A stretch of 64,000 bases of DNA, from the NCBI RefSeq assembly GCF_048128805.1, contig NC_136010.1, positions 27,577,980 through 27,641,979 on the forward strand, read 5' to 3'. Source of the DNA: Centroberyx gerrardi (Eukaryota; Chordata; Actinopteri; Beryciformes; Berycidae). The position numbers and the translations under genes are program-made. Positions 46,301-57,900 of the stretch are shown here, one piece after another. The stretch's first letter is position 1; the number at the start of each line of letters is the position of its first letter. Under the pieces are notes generated by a model. The model was not told the DNA's origin and did no database searches. It saw nothing but the letters and a program-made list of their open reading frames with translations.

Positions 46301-46688
46301 ATCAAACTCATGATGCTCTTACCAAGTTTTTATCCTATTAAAACCATATTGCATTGGGAAGTCCTAGATATTTAGTTTTCTTTAAGATATTAAATTGATA
46401 CTGGACTCTTGATTTGTTCTGACTTGACTTACTGTTCTACATTTAGACTTGAGACTTGACATTAATGACATGGACTTGACTTGGACTTGACTTGAGACTT
46501 GTACCTCAAGACTTGAGACTTGGGACTCGAGCAAAGCTGACTTGGTCACACCTCTGCTGATTCCAAGAAACCTCTGACTTTCCCCGGACCTTCAGTGTGC
46601 TTGTGTTGGCTAGGAGGCGGCAGAATACCAGAATGTTGCCACTAAATGTCCCGTTCCCTCCACAGTGTTTGCACCCAGCAAGCGATAA
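37392..46688 (+). CDS. multi-pass membrane protein with N-terminal dileucine motif, unknown
   Basis: Nine exons join in phase: 37392-37405, 38254-38350, 39162-39333, 40556-40701, 43840-44016, 44509-44625, 45094-45180, 45692-45839 and 46666-46688, giving 326 residues. All introns are GT-AG. The N-terminus (about 45 residues, proline-rich, begins M-D-E-I-S-P-L-L-G-N) is soluble and carries an ExxxLL sorting signal, which in other proteins directs traffic to lysosomes or endosomes. About seven or eight hydrophobic segments follow, at roughly 47-69, 85-104, 115-137, 145-165, 185-212, 222-243, 248-268 and 288-312. The tail is short and basic (M-F-A-P-S-K-R). I do not recognise the family; a transporter or receptor-like membrane protein are both possible. 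The first two exons are least certain: they rest on phase and splice fit. The first intron contains a foldback MITE. Confidence 0.82.
37608..38064. mobile_element. foldback MITE (TGGAGAGAAC family) in first intron
   Basis: Inverted arms include CTTATCGAC against GATACGCAAG, ATTCGGCATACATATAATA against a diverged inverse, and AAATCTCAACTTTCG against TAAAAGTTGAGATTTTG. The right end reads TGGAGTTTGGCCTGATGTTC then TCTCCAT. It lies between exons 1 and 2 of the membrane-protein gene. Confidence 0.65.
38615..39024. mobile_element. hAT-like MITE, AGGGATGGGACGATA termini
   Basis: The left end AGGGATGGGACGATA and right end TATCGTCCCATCCCT are exact inverses. The flanking 8-mers TGTACATA (38607-38614) and AGTACATA (39025-39032) match at seven of eight bases. 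Inside is a perfect 37-bp palindrome (38776-38812). A second, 3'-truncated copy starts at 63199. It is intronic in the membrane-protein gene. Confidence 0.8.
38776..38812. repeat. perfect palindrome, 18-bp arms
   Basis: CATTCTAGCAAGCCAATG, one C, then the exact inverse complement. It can form a near-loopless hairpin within the MITE. The copy near 63350-63380 has lost part of one arm. Confidence 0.9.
42175..42497. mobile_element. hAT-like MITE, CAGGGTTCCCACAC termini
   Basis: Left end CAGGGTTCCCACAC; right end GTGTGGGAACACTG, inverse with one mismatch. The interior holds diverged inverted blocks (GTTATGAAAAGG, GTCATGGAAAAG). The 8-bp flanks do not match, so the duplication is lost or the limits are off by a few bases. 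It lies in the intron between exons 4 and 5 of the membrane-protein gene. Confidence 0.6.
44660..44960 (-). repeat. LINE 3'-tail repeat (GATCCCTGTGGGGAA family)
   Basis: It contains TGATCCCTGTGGGGAAGTT, ATTCCAACACTAGAACATA and GTGCAAAATAACAGCAG in that order. The same order occurs at about 2841-3025 and 52285-52660. The end TTTATTGATCCC resembles the 3' terminus of Rex-type fish LINEs, read on the minus strand. No coding part remains. Confidence 0.5.
45441..45530. repeat. three tandem 30-bp copies
   Basis: The unit is ACAGCTTATTCAGAATAAGT followed by TAACATAAAA, repeated three times with one to five differences. Each unit contains a small inverted repeat (CTTATTCAGAATAAG). It lies in the intron before exon 8 of the membrane-protein gene. 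Confidence 0.9.
46054..46556. mobile_element. complete hAT-type MITE with 8-bp target duplication
   Basis: Left end CAGAGGCGGGGACTCGAGTC; right end inverse CAGAGGTGTGACCAAGTC. The 8-mer CTGATTCC occurs immediately on both sides (46046-46053 and 46557-46564), an exact target-site duplication of hAT length. The interior is built largely of CTTGAGACTTG/ACTTGGACTTGACTTG motifs. There is no transposase. It lies in the last intron of the membrane-protein gene, about 110 bp before its final exon. Confidence 0.9.
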
Positions 46689-47387
46689 AACATCCAGTGG
46701 TGCTGGAGGAAGGACAAGGATGAACACGATTCCACCAAGATGAGCAGTTAGTGGAGATCTTTTGATTTGCTTTAGTTGGAAAGCCCGGTCATTTTGATGA
46801 GCGCGCTCCAATGGGCTCGACCAGTTTACTGTATTTTGACTTTTATCAAGTTTACTATTAAGTTTCGCTGATGCTTCTCCGTGTGCCTACCTACAGGACG
46901 CAAGACGCCAAGAATCATGTTGTAAGGCTGCATGCACAAACTTTCTTCTGAAAACGCACAGAATGCCTTTGTAGCTTTGAATTTTAATCATGGAATTTTA
47001 ATTTAATTTTTTCCTGTAATATTCATTTTAATGACTTCTGTCTTGTGTTTACAGTGCTCTAGGTTTAGAAACCAAAGAATTTTGTCAACTTCCATTTAAA
47101 ATGGAGCTTGCCATCTTAAAAGATAAAGGTTTTTTGTTCAGTTACTGTACAGTATACAATATGTTGGCTGATTTGCGTTTGCTTTTATATTTGTAATATA
47201 TTTCTATATTATTAACAGCTACACTCGTGCGATCTGCATTTTCTTGATTAGTTTCTGGGGCAACACTGGAATAGCATTCATAAACACCAAGTTTCTGATT
47301 TAATATTGTAAGTATGAAAAATAACTTCTACAGCATATGTCACTAAACACTGAACTGCTGCTGCACTTTAATACTTGTACGGTTTTT

Positions 47388-47393
47388 AATAAA
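47388..47393 (+). terminator. candidate poly(A) signal of the membrane-protein gene
   Basis: AATAAA lies 700 bp past the stop codon. The oppositely oriented nadk signal lies at 47579-47584, so the two transcription units converge without obvious overlap. Confidence 0.5.
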
Positions 47394-47578
47394 ATGCCAA
47401 AATGAAATGGATGCATTGTTCTTGTTGCTCAATCAGCTGAATGACTGATGGGAGAGATGACTGCTTCATTCAATATGTAAATAGGTACTTCAACTCTTTC
47501 CTCAACTTGGTGGATACTGCTTACAAGTTGGATGACACACAATACATTCACACATTTCCTGGTTAAAGATTCTCTCGG

Positions 47579-47584
47579 TTTATT
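47579..47584 (-). terminator. candidate poly(A) signal of nadk
   Basis: AATAAA on the minus strand lies about 2.25 kb past the nadk stop. The implied long 3' UTR (47560-49837) contains a foldback MITE. Confidence 0.35.
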
Positions 47585-49485
47585 AAAGTGCTCTGGAAAA
47601 AATAGCAGAATCCATTTCAGAAACAACATTTACATTACTTACCATTACAAAAAGTCAAAGTTATAGGCTCTTACAGGTTAGAGTTACAGGTGTTGATAAC
47701 AAAAGTGAAAAGCACTTTAAGAGAAGACTTGACACAGAAAGATCTTCCACTAAGTCTGTCGACGGTAGTATCAGAGGAGCTTGTTATTCAGTATGTTTCA
47801 GTGTAACAGCCATGTGAAACTGTCTCTTGACAGGTTTGTAAGGCCCCGATTGCCTTAAGACTAAATGTTCAGCTCTCTTGGACAGCTGCAAATGGGCTTC
47901 AGTGGGCCTCATACTGAACTGAGCAGTTCATTCAACAGACATACTGACCAACACTTGCAACAATGTTAAAATATATTCTGTTAATTGTGTCTTCTTGGAA
48001 TGCATTTTGAATAAGCTTTGGCTCTAAATTTCAATGTGTGAGTATTTCACTTTTCAAATTACCTTCAAGGTTGAAAATCACAAAGCACTGTAACTGCTAA
48101 GCTTTACCAACAAAAATACTTGTTAATATTTGGAGAATAGTTATTGATATAAAAAGTACCAAATAGATTTATTTTCAGCAATGATACATTGTAAACTGGT
48201 TAATAAACATATAGACTTTTACAAAATACATCTCATTCAATCATCACAAACATACATCTTCAAAGTTAAAGGAATGATTGCCTTTTACAGTTCAGTTGGT
48301 CTTCTTGAGGAGTTACATTAGTTAACACCATTGTTAAATAGACTGTCGACTATTTGGTTGGCCAATTCATAATGTAGATATTAGCATCCAGAAATTATAA
48401 TTAAAAATATATAAGGTAGGCCACATGAAGCATGTATTCAGCGATGACTGCTCAACAACAGACTTATAGCAAACTGATTTAACAGTCAGATACGGCAACG
48501 TCTGTGATCGTTCAACACAGAGACACAAAAACCCCTAGACTTTACAAAAATGTATAGAAAAACTACATGGAGTTCAGCTATGGCTTTGAGCACATCCAAA
48601 ATAAAGACCTTAGAAAGATGCTTAAGAAAATTGAGTTGTGGTCTCACTGCCTGGAATGGAATTATTTCGATTTTTGACGTCATACACTGCATTTACTACA
48701 TAGTGACTGCAGAACAGAGATATGTAACATACTACATAATTTTAGCTCCATTAATTGGCCTGTACTGCAAAGACAATAGTAAGATGTGGTTGTGGAGGAT
48801 GTGCACAAATCACAGATCTGCACAGGAATATCATGTATCATAAAAAAAAACAGATTTCTATACAATATACCAGTGTTTAAGGCACAGTCTGTACATTTGG
48901 GCCGCTATTGCCAAGTAGATGTGACTCTGCTCTTCCTGAAGATGCAACTATCTGCACTAGGGAATTGTATAAAAGACAACAGCTTTCACTTATTCCTTCC
49001 TCTCCTGATAATGATTTACGTTTTGATTAACATGGTAGAGAATTTAGGAAAGCTTTTTTTAACAGGTTATTTTAAAATATTCTAGAAATATGCAACTCCT
49101 TAGCCTCTATTCAGAAAACTAGCTTTTCTAGTTTAAAAAGTAGTAGGCGTGTGTCTGACAGCCAATGATCTCCAAATAAAAGATTAGAAAGTGCTAGAAC
49201 AGACCTGATAACACCAACCTAGGAGCACTGCAATAACATCATGCCATCTAGAGCTGACCTTGCGGTTTTTAGCCCAAGACCATCCCAAACTTTGCATTTC
49301 CTTTTAATTAATGATAGAAAAAACTTTCTGTGCAAACAACATTTTGACTTCTAAAGGCTAGTTTTCACAGCCTTCTTCATTGGATATTTTGATATAAAGA
49401 AAACGCTAAGCGCACAGGGATGATCCTGGACCAACAATGTGGCCCGACTGCAACTGACTGCTGAAACCTAGTCCCGATATGGGTA

Positions 49486-49754
49486 TGGAGAGAACATCAT
49501 GCCAAAAATCGGGCAATTTAATGTGCTCTTGCTTATCAGCAAAGGTGCTAGAACATGACTTAAGACCTTTTAGGAATTTTATGGATATCCTCTTTATTTC
49601 TGTGTACGTCCAATACACAAAGCAGAACTTATTTCAATCAAATTTCAACTTTTAGAACCGTTTGTCTGTTCTACCAGGTGTGTACCTTTGCCAATAAGCA
49701 AGTCAACATAACCTGCCTGATTTGTGAGTGGAGTTTGGCCAGACGTTCTCTCCA
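49486..49754. mobile_element. foldback MITE with TA flanks, best-defined copy
   Basis: The ends are TGGAGAGAAC and its exact inverse GTTCTCTCCA, each flanked by TA, as for Tc1/mariner-type insertion. Arms include CTTGCTTATCAGCAAAGG against CCTTTGCCAATAAGCAAG. About 270 bp with no coding frame. It sits about 85 bp downstream of the nadk stop codon, so it is probably transcribed as part of the nadk 3' UTR. Confidence 0.8.
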
Positions 49755-49837
49755 TAAAAAGGCAAAAAACGGCACAGATGGGATCGAGCTAAAACTAAGA
49801 CTTTGAAGGCGCGGAGATCTCTGAGAAGTCCTTGGCC

Positions 49838-51892
49838 TCAGAACTCGTCCTCCTCTGAGCTGAGGTAGTTCTGCTTTTTCCTCACGTTCCAGTGTAAACA
49901 CTGGGCCAGGCTCTCAAACCAGTCGTTGACCGGGTCCCGGAAGCAGATGGAGGGAACAGGGAAGCAGGAAGTAGTGATGGTAATACTGGAAGGAAAAAAA
50001 GGGAAGAAAAAAAAAGAGTAAGGAAAAATCCAATGTGACAAAGGTTAAAGGCTGAATGAGGAAAGAAAAGTCCAGGTATTCACAATCATACACCACAATA
50101 AGGTGGTGGTGACATAAGATATGGTAACTTCCTTTACAAGACTACACTGGGTGTTTGTTGAGTTATGCTCCAATGATTCATAGTGACTGGCAGTTCATTT
50201 AAAGAACCAGGAAGGTAATTATATCTGGATGAGTTACATAAAGGAAGAACCTGTATGGGGCAGGGGGGAACGTGCTTGGCTCAAGTCCATTAAGCAGGTT
50301 GATAGGGTTACGTAACAAAGCCTGTGAGTGTCGAGGTCAGCTGGTGCGAGGGTTAAACTTCTTATCCGTCATCAAGTCTGTCGCTTTGTTTTGCTCTCTT
50401 TACTCTCCTTTTCTGTCTTTCCATCCGAGCGGAGCGGACTAACCTGTCTCCGTGGCAGATCTCTTGTCTCTTTCTTCCGTCGAACGAGACCCACGCCGTG
50501 TTCCTGGCGTCACGCGACAGCATGATCTGGGGAACAAAAACGAGAAGCAAGGAATGTGGTGGCTTCACAGATGATACGGGCCTTTGGGGGTTGAGAGGAA
50601 ACGTGCACAGTTTTTCCATCATTGCTTAATTCAGATGTGATTTCCTCATTCTTAGATGAGAAGGCAGAATAGGGTTGGACTGATACGTTAGGCCAATACC
50701 AATATTGTACTTTGATTTAACACTGGATAGCAGCCAGTCAGTGTCATCCACCTCTGATATGATGGAGGTTTCTTCTTTTTTGACACTTCAGAGGTGCCAG
50801 AAAGGCCAGCGGATTTTGTGGGTCTACAGCAAGGCCAACAAGCCAAGTAAATTGAAGAAGATAAATAATAATAACTAGTATTTCTGAGGAATGGGTAGAG
50901 CTTATGTCAAAGATGTCCAGCTATGAGCAGGGGACATTTAGTTTCAGGACGACAGGATCTGTTTTGAAAACCTGGAGTCCAGTCTTAGAGCTTGATAAGG
51001 GAACATGAGTCTCTTACCTGTATGCATTAATTTATTTTTATTTCACCTGTAGTTTTGGTGTGTTAACGCATTTTTACTTTATGAGGTGGAGAGGATTCTG
51101 GGTTATTGTGGAGGGTGGGAAGGGCTTCAGAGTTTTGTGACTAATTAGTATTTCCTTGTGTGATTTTGAAAATGAAGGAAGGAGGAAAAGACATAAAGGG
51201 ACATTTTGAAAGGAGAGATATTTCAATGCTAAAATTCAACACAGCAGTTGATAGACGGTGGCCTTTCTAGCGTTAATCCACCTAAAAGAATTGAATTAGT
51301 CTGGGTTTCAAGTGAGTTTTAGTGTCCCATGATGATCTAAATGCTGTTTCAGATGCTTTTCCACCCTGACAAGAATACAATTCTTGGGGAAAACACTGAA
51401 TACTTTGGATTTTTTTGGCATGAAAATGGTGAAATTTAAAGATATTGCATATTGCCACAAAATATCCGCTATCAGCAGCTTCAACTCAAAAACCTATATT
51501 GGTCTAAACCTAATGCAGAGTATGGTTTTATTCATAAGTGCTAGCTTAAGAGGGAGTTGTAGTAGTAGCACTTGCACACGACATAGGCAATGAGAATGTA
51601 AACATGCCATGCGGAGAAGCGATAAAATGAGTTTTTGAAGTCCCACAATTTGCAAATACCTTGAGTTCCAATGTCAGTCCAAACCATGGGACCTGCCTTG
51701 CTAATAGGCAAACAGCCAGGGTAAAATACCTTGAGCTCCACGCCGGCGGGCACCACGATGGGTCTGAAGGAGAGCGAGTGGGGGCAGATGGGTGTGATCA
51801 TGATGGCCGGGACGTTGGGATGGATCATGGAAGCTCCCGCCGCCACCGCATATGCTGTACTGCCTGTAGGTGTCGATACTATCACACCTGAG

Positions 51893-51934
<42 letters not shown>

Positions 51935-54900
51935 GACTATACTGTACAATGCCACATGCAAGCCACTTTAAAATATCACTATTCACTTTAAGTATCACCT
52001 CAGCAGTAAGTACGGACAGGTGCTCTCTGGAAGTGGGTGTCAATTCAGACGGTTCATGACAGTAAATATTTAAACATTCAGATTCAAGGTTGAACAGAAA
52101 GACAAAGCGGCTGCCCACTCACCGTCTCCCTGCACTGTGGTGATGAGGTGTCCGTCCAGGAAGAGGTCGACGTTGGAGAGGTAGGAGGACGGCCCCCTGT
52201 CCACCACCACCTCGTTCAGCACCTGGATATAGATTCATAGACTGATTATTGCCATTTCCAATTTTGCGAGAGGCTCCAATTTTTAAGATGAAACTTTATT
52301 GATCCCTGTGGGGAAACTGGGATGTTGCAGCAGCAAATGGGAATAATGAGGTATACCAGAAGAAGAAGAAGAAGAAGAAGGAAGAAGAAAGCAAATTTCA
52401 ACACTAGAACATATTAAGTAGAAATGTGTGAATGAAAGGAATGAAAAACAAACAAAACAGCAGAACAGCAAAACAGCAGAACATCATACTGAGAAAGTGA
52501 AACTGAAAAAGTGAATGCAAAAAATATATTACTAAATATATTACTATTATTAATAAGTGAAAAAGTATAAAAAATATCAATATGTGTGCAATATATAATG
52601 AATTACTAGAATACAAAGAAAAATATGTGAGTATATACACAGAGGAAGTGCAAAACTGGAACACTGTGTTCACATTAACAAGTTCAGCCTTCAAAACAAG
52701 GTTTACTTGTTTGACAAACCAGGAATAGCAAAGCCGAAGGCCAGGTTTAACAGGTGGACCAATACACACACCTGCTCTGCTTATTAGTAAAATAACTAAC
52801 CTACTGCATATTAGTCACACACCCGCACTCTGCATGCCACAATCCTGTGTGTCGACCTGATGACAGAGTTTGCTCAACTGCTTCTTTAATTGCGGGTTCA
52901 AAACCCACAGACAACAGGGTGAAGACAGACAAGTCATTATGAGAACACAGTTTTGGTGACCTGTGTTGTTGTAGTTGCAGCTTACTGGTGAAAAGTCAGA
53001 ACATGGTTTGGGCTTTGACTTTGGCTTTGGCTGCATAATTATGGCTCAAACAACGGTGAAATATTGTGTTTCGATCATTAATCACAATGAGTTTACTATT
53101 TTCAATGACCTGAGCTGAAGTAACCAGCATCCATAAAGCCACAACAGGCACTGAGGAACTACATGGGGAATGCAGGGCATGCACCATATAAAACAAAGCA
53201 ATGGCCATATTCACCGTGTTTCTGAATGGGTCTTGTCTGCGCCGCATTCTTTTGTTTCTTACTGCTTTCCTCCATTGTTAGCATACAACATGTTATTTTC
53301 CAACATAGCGCATGCTAAAGTGTTAGCATGGAGCACCAGAGCCAGCAGTTATCGGAGACACATGGATGATTTTGGCGTCTATGTTCTTGTCATTTAACAA
53401 GGAAGATGACCAAAGAGAGGCATCAGGTCCCATTGTTTAAGTCTTCGCAATGACAGTGGAAATACCAACGCTTGCTGGTCTCAAAGACAAAACGCCAAGA
53501 CTAAAAAAAAGGTGCAGAAATTACCTGGTACTGCATGGCTTTGCGGCTGCCTTCACTGTCACCGTTGGTCATGATAATGCCCTTTTCGTCCATCCTGGCC
53601 TTCTTCTCCCGGTTCTCCTTCAGCACCCGCACTCTCAGGCGACTGCGTAGGATGATGGCAGCATTACCTAGACACAGAAACGCATGCAAAGACATGCTGA
53701 AATGCTAACTGGAGCACAATCCGTGGTGTACAAACAATCCCGCCTATAGATAAGAGCGCACTGCTTCTGTTGTTGGAAAGTCCAAGGCTGAGGAATGAGC
53801 CGGGGAACGTACCCTCGATGATTTGGGTGACCTGAGACTGGTAGGTGTCGAACTTGAACGGTGTGAGGAAGCCCAGGGAGCCCAGGTGGAAGGCCATAAC
53901 TGGTGGAACGCTCTCCTGCAAATACACAAATGCACCAATCAGAAGACTGGTATGTCGTACCTGCGAACTTATGAACCCACACAGGCAAAGTTTTAAAGTG
54001 AAGTGCGAACACCGCTGGAATACCTGGAAGAGTGACGATGCGTACAATAATGTCCCATCCCCGCCGAGACAGATGATGAAGTCGACACGATTGGAGATGT
54101 CATCGAGATCTGGGGAAAATCAAGGCGATATTCCTTATCCAAGATCCTAATTGCTTCAAAAGCATTTCATATACAATGTTCATGTGATCGCAATGAAGTC
54201 GACTGGCTGGTGTTCATACCTTCTCTGAACGTGCAGAATTTCTTAATGGTGGTCCCAAAATTCTCATCGCCCGCGATGGCTGGGTCCTCTAGAACTTTCC
54301 GTTCCACGTAAACAATCATGTTTTTCACCTGGAACGACACGCAAAGACACAAGGTAAGCAAAAGTCACAAGGCACACCCTAAATGCTTCACCAAAACAAT
54401 TGTAGCTAATATTTTTAAACTCATTGGAGATACTCAAAGGTCCAAAGAATAAGCAGAATGTTTAGCATCCATGTTCTTATCACTAAGAACTTGAAACAGG
54501 GTTTGACTGATATGGGTTTTTGAAGGCTGATACCATTATTTCTGAACTGAAGCTGATGATGCCAGATATTTTGTGCAAGTATCGACCCCATTTATCAACA
54601 AACCAATATCAGTCTGTGGTCAACATGGAGTACATGGTCATACCTCTGTGAGGAATATGCAGAGCTCCTTGAAAGGCTGGAGCAGAGTGGCATCTCGGAC
54701 CTTCTTGATGACAAGGACACTTTTGGGAGGCTTGTTCCATGTCAGTCTCTGGCTGGCTGGGTCCTGAATGTGCCTGAGCAGCAAGACACAAACAGAAAAT
54801 TCACCTTAAGAACAGGGCAAAACAAACTGATAAAGTCCCTTGATTAGGACTGCACAATAAAATAAAAAAAGATTGCAAAATCACAATACTGGATACTGCA

Positions 54901-57900
54901 CATTTAAAGGGAAAAGTCCACCCTCAGATACTCTTACACTGATGAATATCATCAATTTGTGTTGTACAATGCATTCAGGAGTTCTTTTGTGTTGAAGCGT
55001 TTTAAGATATGTTTTTCCTGTAATCCTGAATTCCTTGCCCACAAAGTTGCCAAGTTGCATGCTGGAGAAAATAATGTATGCATTCAAACTGGGCAAATCC
55101 AATGCATTAGCCCCTCCCCTGTATTGTAATTCGTATCACAAGTCATAACAGGCAGCCCTAGCCATTGAGTTGATCCCTCAATGTTTTGCCCCCAAGAGAT
55201 AATGTTATTATTGGAATATTATTTCTTACTGTGAACATCAACATCCACTAGACTGTTTTCTCTAGCACTCTGTGGTTTGGAACAAAAGTGTGTGATGGTT
55301 TTCCTTTAAGATTTCTTGGCTAGGACCCGAGCCTTGAACCTCAGATCCTGGCAGTTAGCTAACTGAAGCATGCTACTCTCATGAGTAGGGCTGCTTAGCA
55401 CCTATCCAATTAGAGACTCTGGCTTAAAGTCTAGCTCTGTTAGCACATACTGCTGACCAGCATGTGTGGTCACTGGTGCCTTTACCTTAAACTCAACCCT
55501 TTACAGTGGCTGTGAGATATACTGAAAAGGAAAAAGAGAAACTGACAAACGTGACCCTGAAAATCATTTTCCTAAATGGCACACAGACAACATGTCTTTC
55601 TGTCTTGTTGGCTCCCTAACCTCTCTGTTAGTCAACGTGACCTTTAGCCTACAGAGCGCTTGATAACATGGACAGAGATCTCTCTGAAAGCTAGCTCTTA
55701 AAACCAAGCGGCTGCATTCCAGGACGGCAGACAAGGTGCCACAGGTTGGGAGGATGAAAATCAGAACTGCCTGCAGACATAAATGAATCCAAATCATATG
55801 GATTTCAAAGTGGTAGAACCTGAAACTGGAAGTGCAGCAGCGTCTGTTGACTTCAGTTAGCTACAAACAGCCCCAACATACATAATATGAAGTCACTTAA
55901 GTCAGCGTAGCTCTTTTGCAGGGACCAATTTATTCTTTAGATATGACTGCGGCTTTGAGGGGAGCAACTTCAAACTACACTGTCGGAAATGAAATACAAA
56001 TAACATGAGTTTGCATTAGGGCCCAAAGCATTATCAGGACATTATCAGCCAATATTTGCCTAAATTTTGGTATTGGCTTAATATCAGCAACAGCTCATAT
56101 CCATGATTAGTTTTAGTTTAAAAGGTTAAGAAATAAGCGATCAGAGAAACTTGCCCTCACCAATATGATGTTGTAGCTGCAAGATTATTACAGTCTACTT
56201 TGCTGTGAACCTTAGTACAAGACATAATGTACTTCTCATATATACTGTATATCTCTACATCCCATCATCCCCTCTGCTAAGACCCCTTACTCATTCTTCT
56301 GAGAAAAGCGTGCCTAGTCCTTTATGCAAGTGGCTAAGTTTGGGGTGTATTAAGGTCAACATATGGAATCGGAATCATCCTATCGGATATAGGGCCAGGT
56401 AAGGACATTAGTAGATTTCCATAATGAAGTCGGCTTTAGAACTGGTTTGGGTGCTAACATCAGCGTTGGGCTGGGTTTGATGTTGTTATGGGGGGTTGAA
56501 GTCTCTTTGAGAATCTACATCAGACGCTAGGAAAAAACATCAGGATATTGGAAAACATTTAAGACCGCCTACATTCAAAGGAAAACCAAAGGATTGGAAT
56601 TCATTCCAAAGCGAATGACCAACAAATAAATTGTATATCTCACATTTTCCTTATGTAATTAATGTAGTAATGTAATTATAGAAAGTGCTTAGGTGGGCCG
56701 AGAGAGTGGAACAGGCGGGATTCCCAATATGCACTCACGCATCTCAATGACACTAAAAATTTGACTCAATCTAAATAAATCAGGAAACAGTACTTGATGT
56801 TCAGTAATCACTGTGTCAATACGGTGGTGTGAACAAAGTCCATGACCTCTATGCTGCCAAGACAGTTTATATAGTATATATATATATATATATATATATT
56901 CAGTTAATGGTGTTACACCGCAGACACACCACAACAACTCATGTGACTGGATTGCATTCATTTACTTCAGGGATGGCGGAGGGACAATGCCGTGTTCACG
57001 TCATGTCAGACTTATGTAAATACAAGCTGCCAACTGGCAAAAAAGGATTCACGTGAGATTCCTAGTGGTAATTACAAGTAGGATATGTGGAATTTCTTTT
57101 GTAGGCTCTCCCACGCTACCAAGTTGTAGCAACAAGATGTCATCCTGTTCTTTCGCTTCTTCTAATATGACGTGAATGCAGCACTAGAGGCTGCAGGTTT
57201 TCATCCCAACCAAACACTACAGCAGCTGTTTTCAACAACTAGTTCCTCCTGTCTGGCTGAAGGTGTGTTAATCAGTGAAATCAGCTGCTGCAGGGTTTGG
57301 TTGGAATCAGAACCTGCAGACTCTCGGACCTCCGAGGCACATGATTGGACACCGCTGATTTAGTAAAAGCAGACAGGCTCTCACACACAAACACACACCT
57401 CTCTAATCTCAACAGGGCAATAACATATAATAATGCTGTGGTGCCATTACATAGCATATCTGTCAAAGACGCCAACTGGCTCAACATACACTACTTCTTA
57501 ACTAAGTATTAACTTTGGTTGGAGCCAATTCACCTTCTCTTAAATCAGTTCAAAAGTACATTGTAAATACCATTCAATGATTCCCTTTTAGTCTGGATAT
57601 AAAAGATTTTCAACTTCCAAACCGAAACTGACTGAACCGCAACCCTGACAAGTACACATATGCTAAACAACGTCAAGCTGAAACAAATGAGGGATTTCTA
57701 AAACGCAGGATAAAAAGCACAACTACGGCTCTCCGCTTCATTAGCATGAGAATGGGAGACGAGCCCCGATCTATTCACCGACTCTCGCCACCTCAAAGCG
57801 CTGTTTTCATCCACACCCTGACCCTTCCCCATTCATCACAACCCAGCCTGGGTGAACAGGTGACCAGCAGGGCTCTGATGCCAATACAAAAGGCAGCAAA

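Noticed and set aside
52404-52769. 121-codon frame with Phe/Leu/Ser bias on the minus strand
   Set aside because: It runs across the LINE-tail repeat and A/T-rich DNA in a nadk intron and has no coding features.
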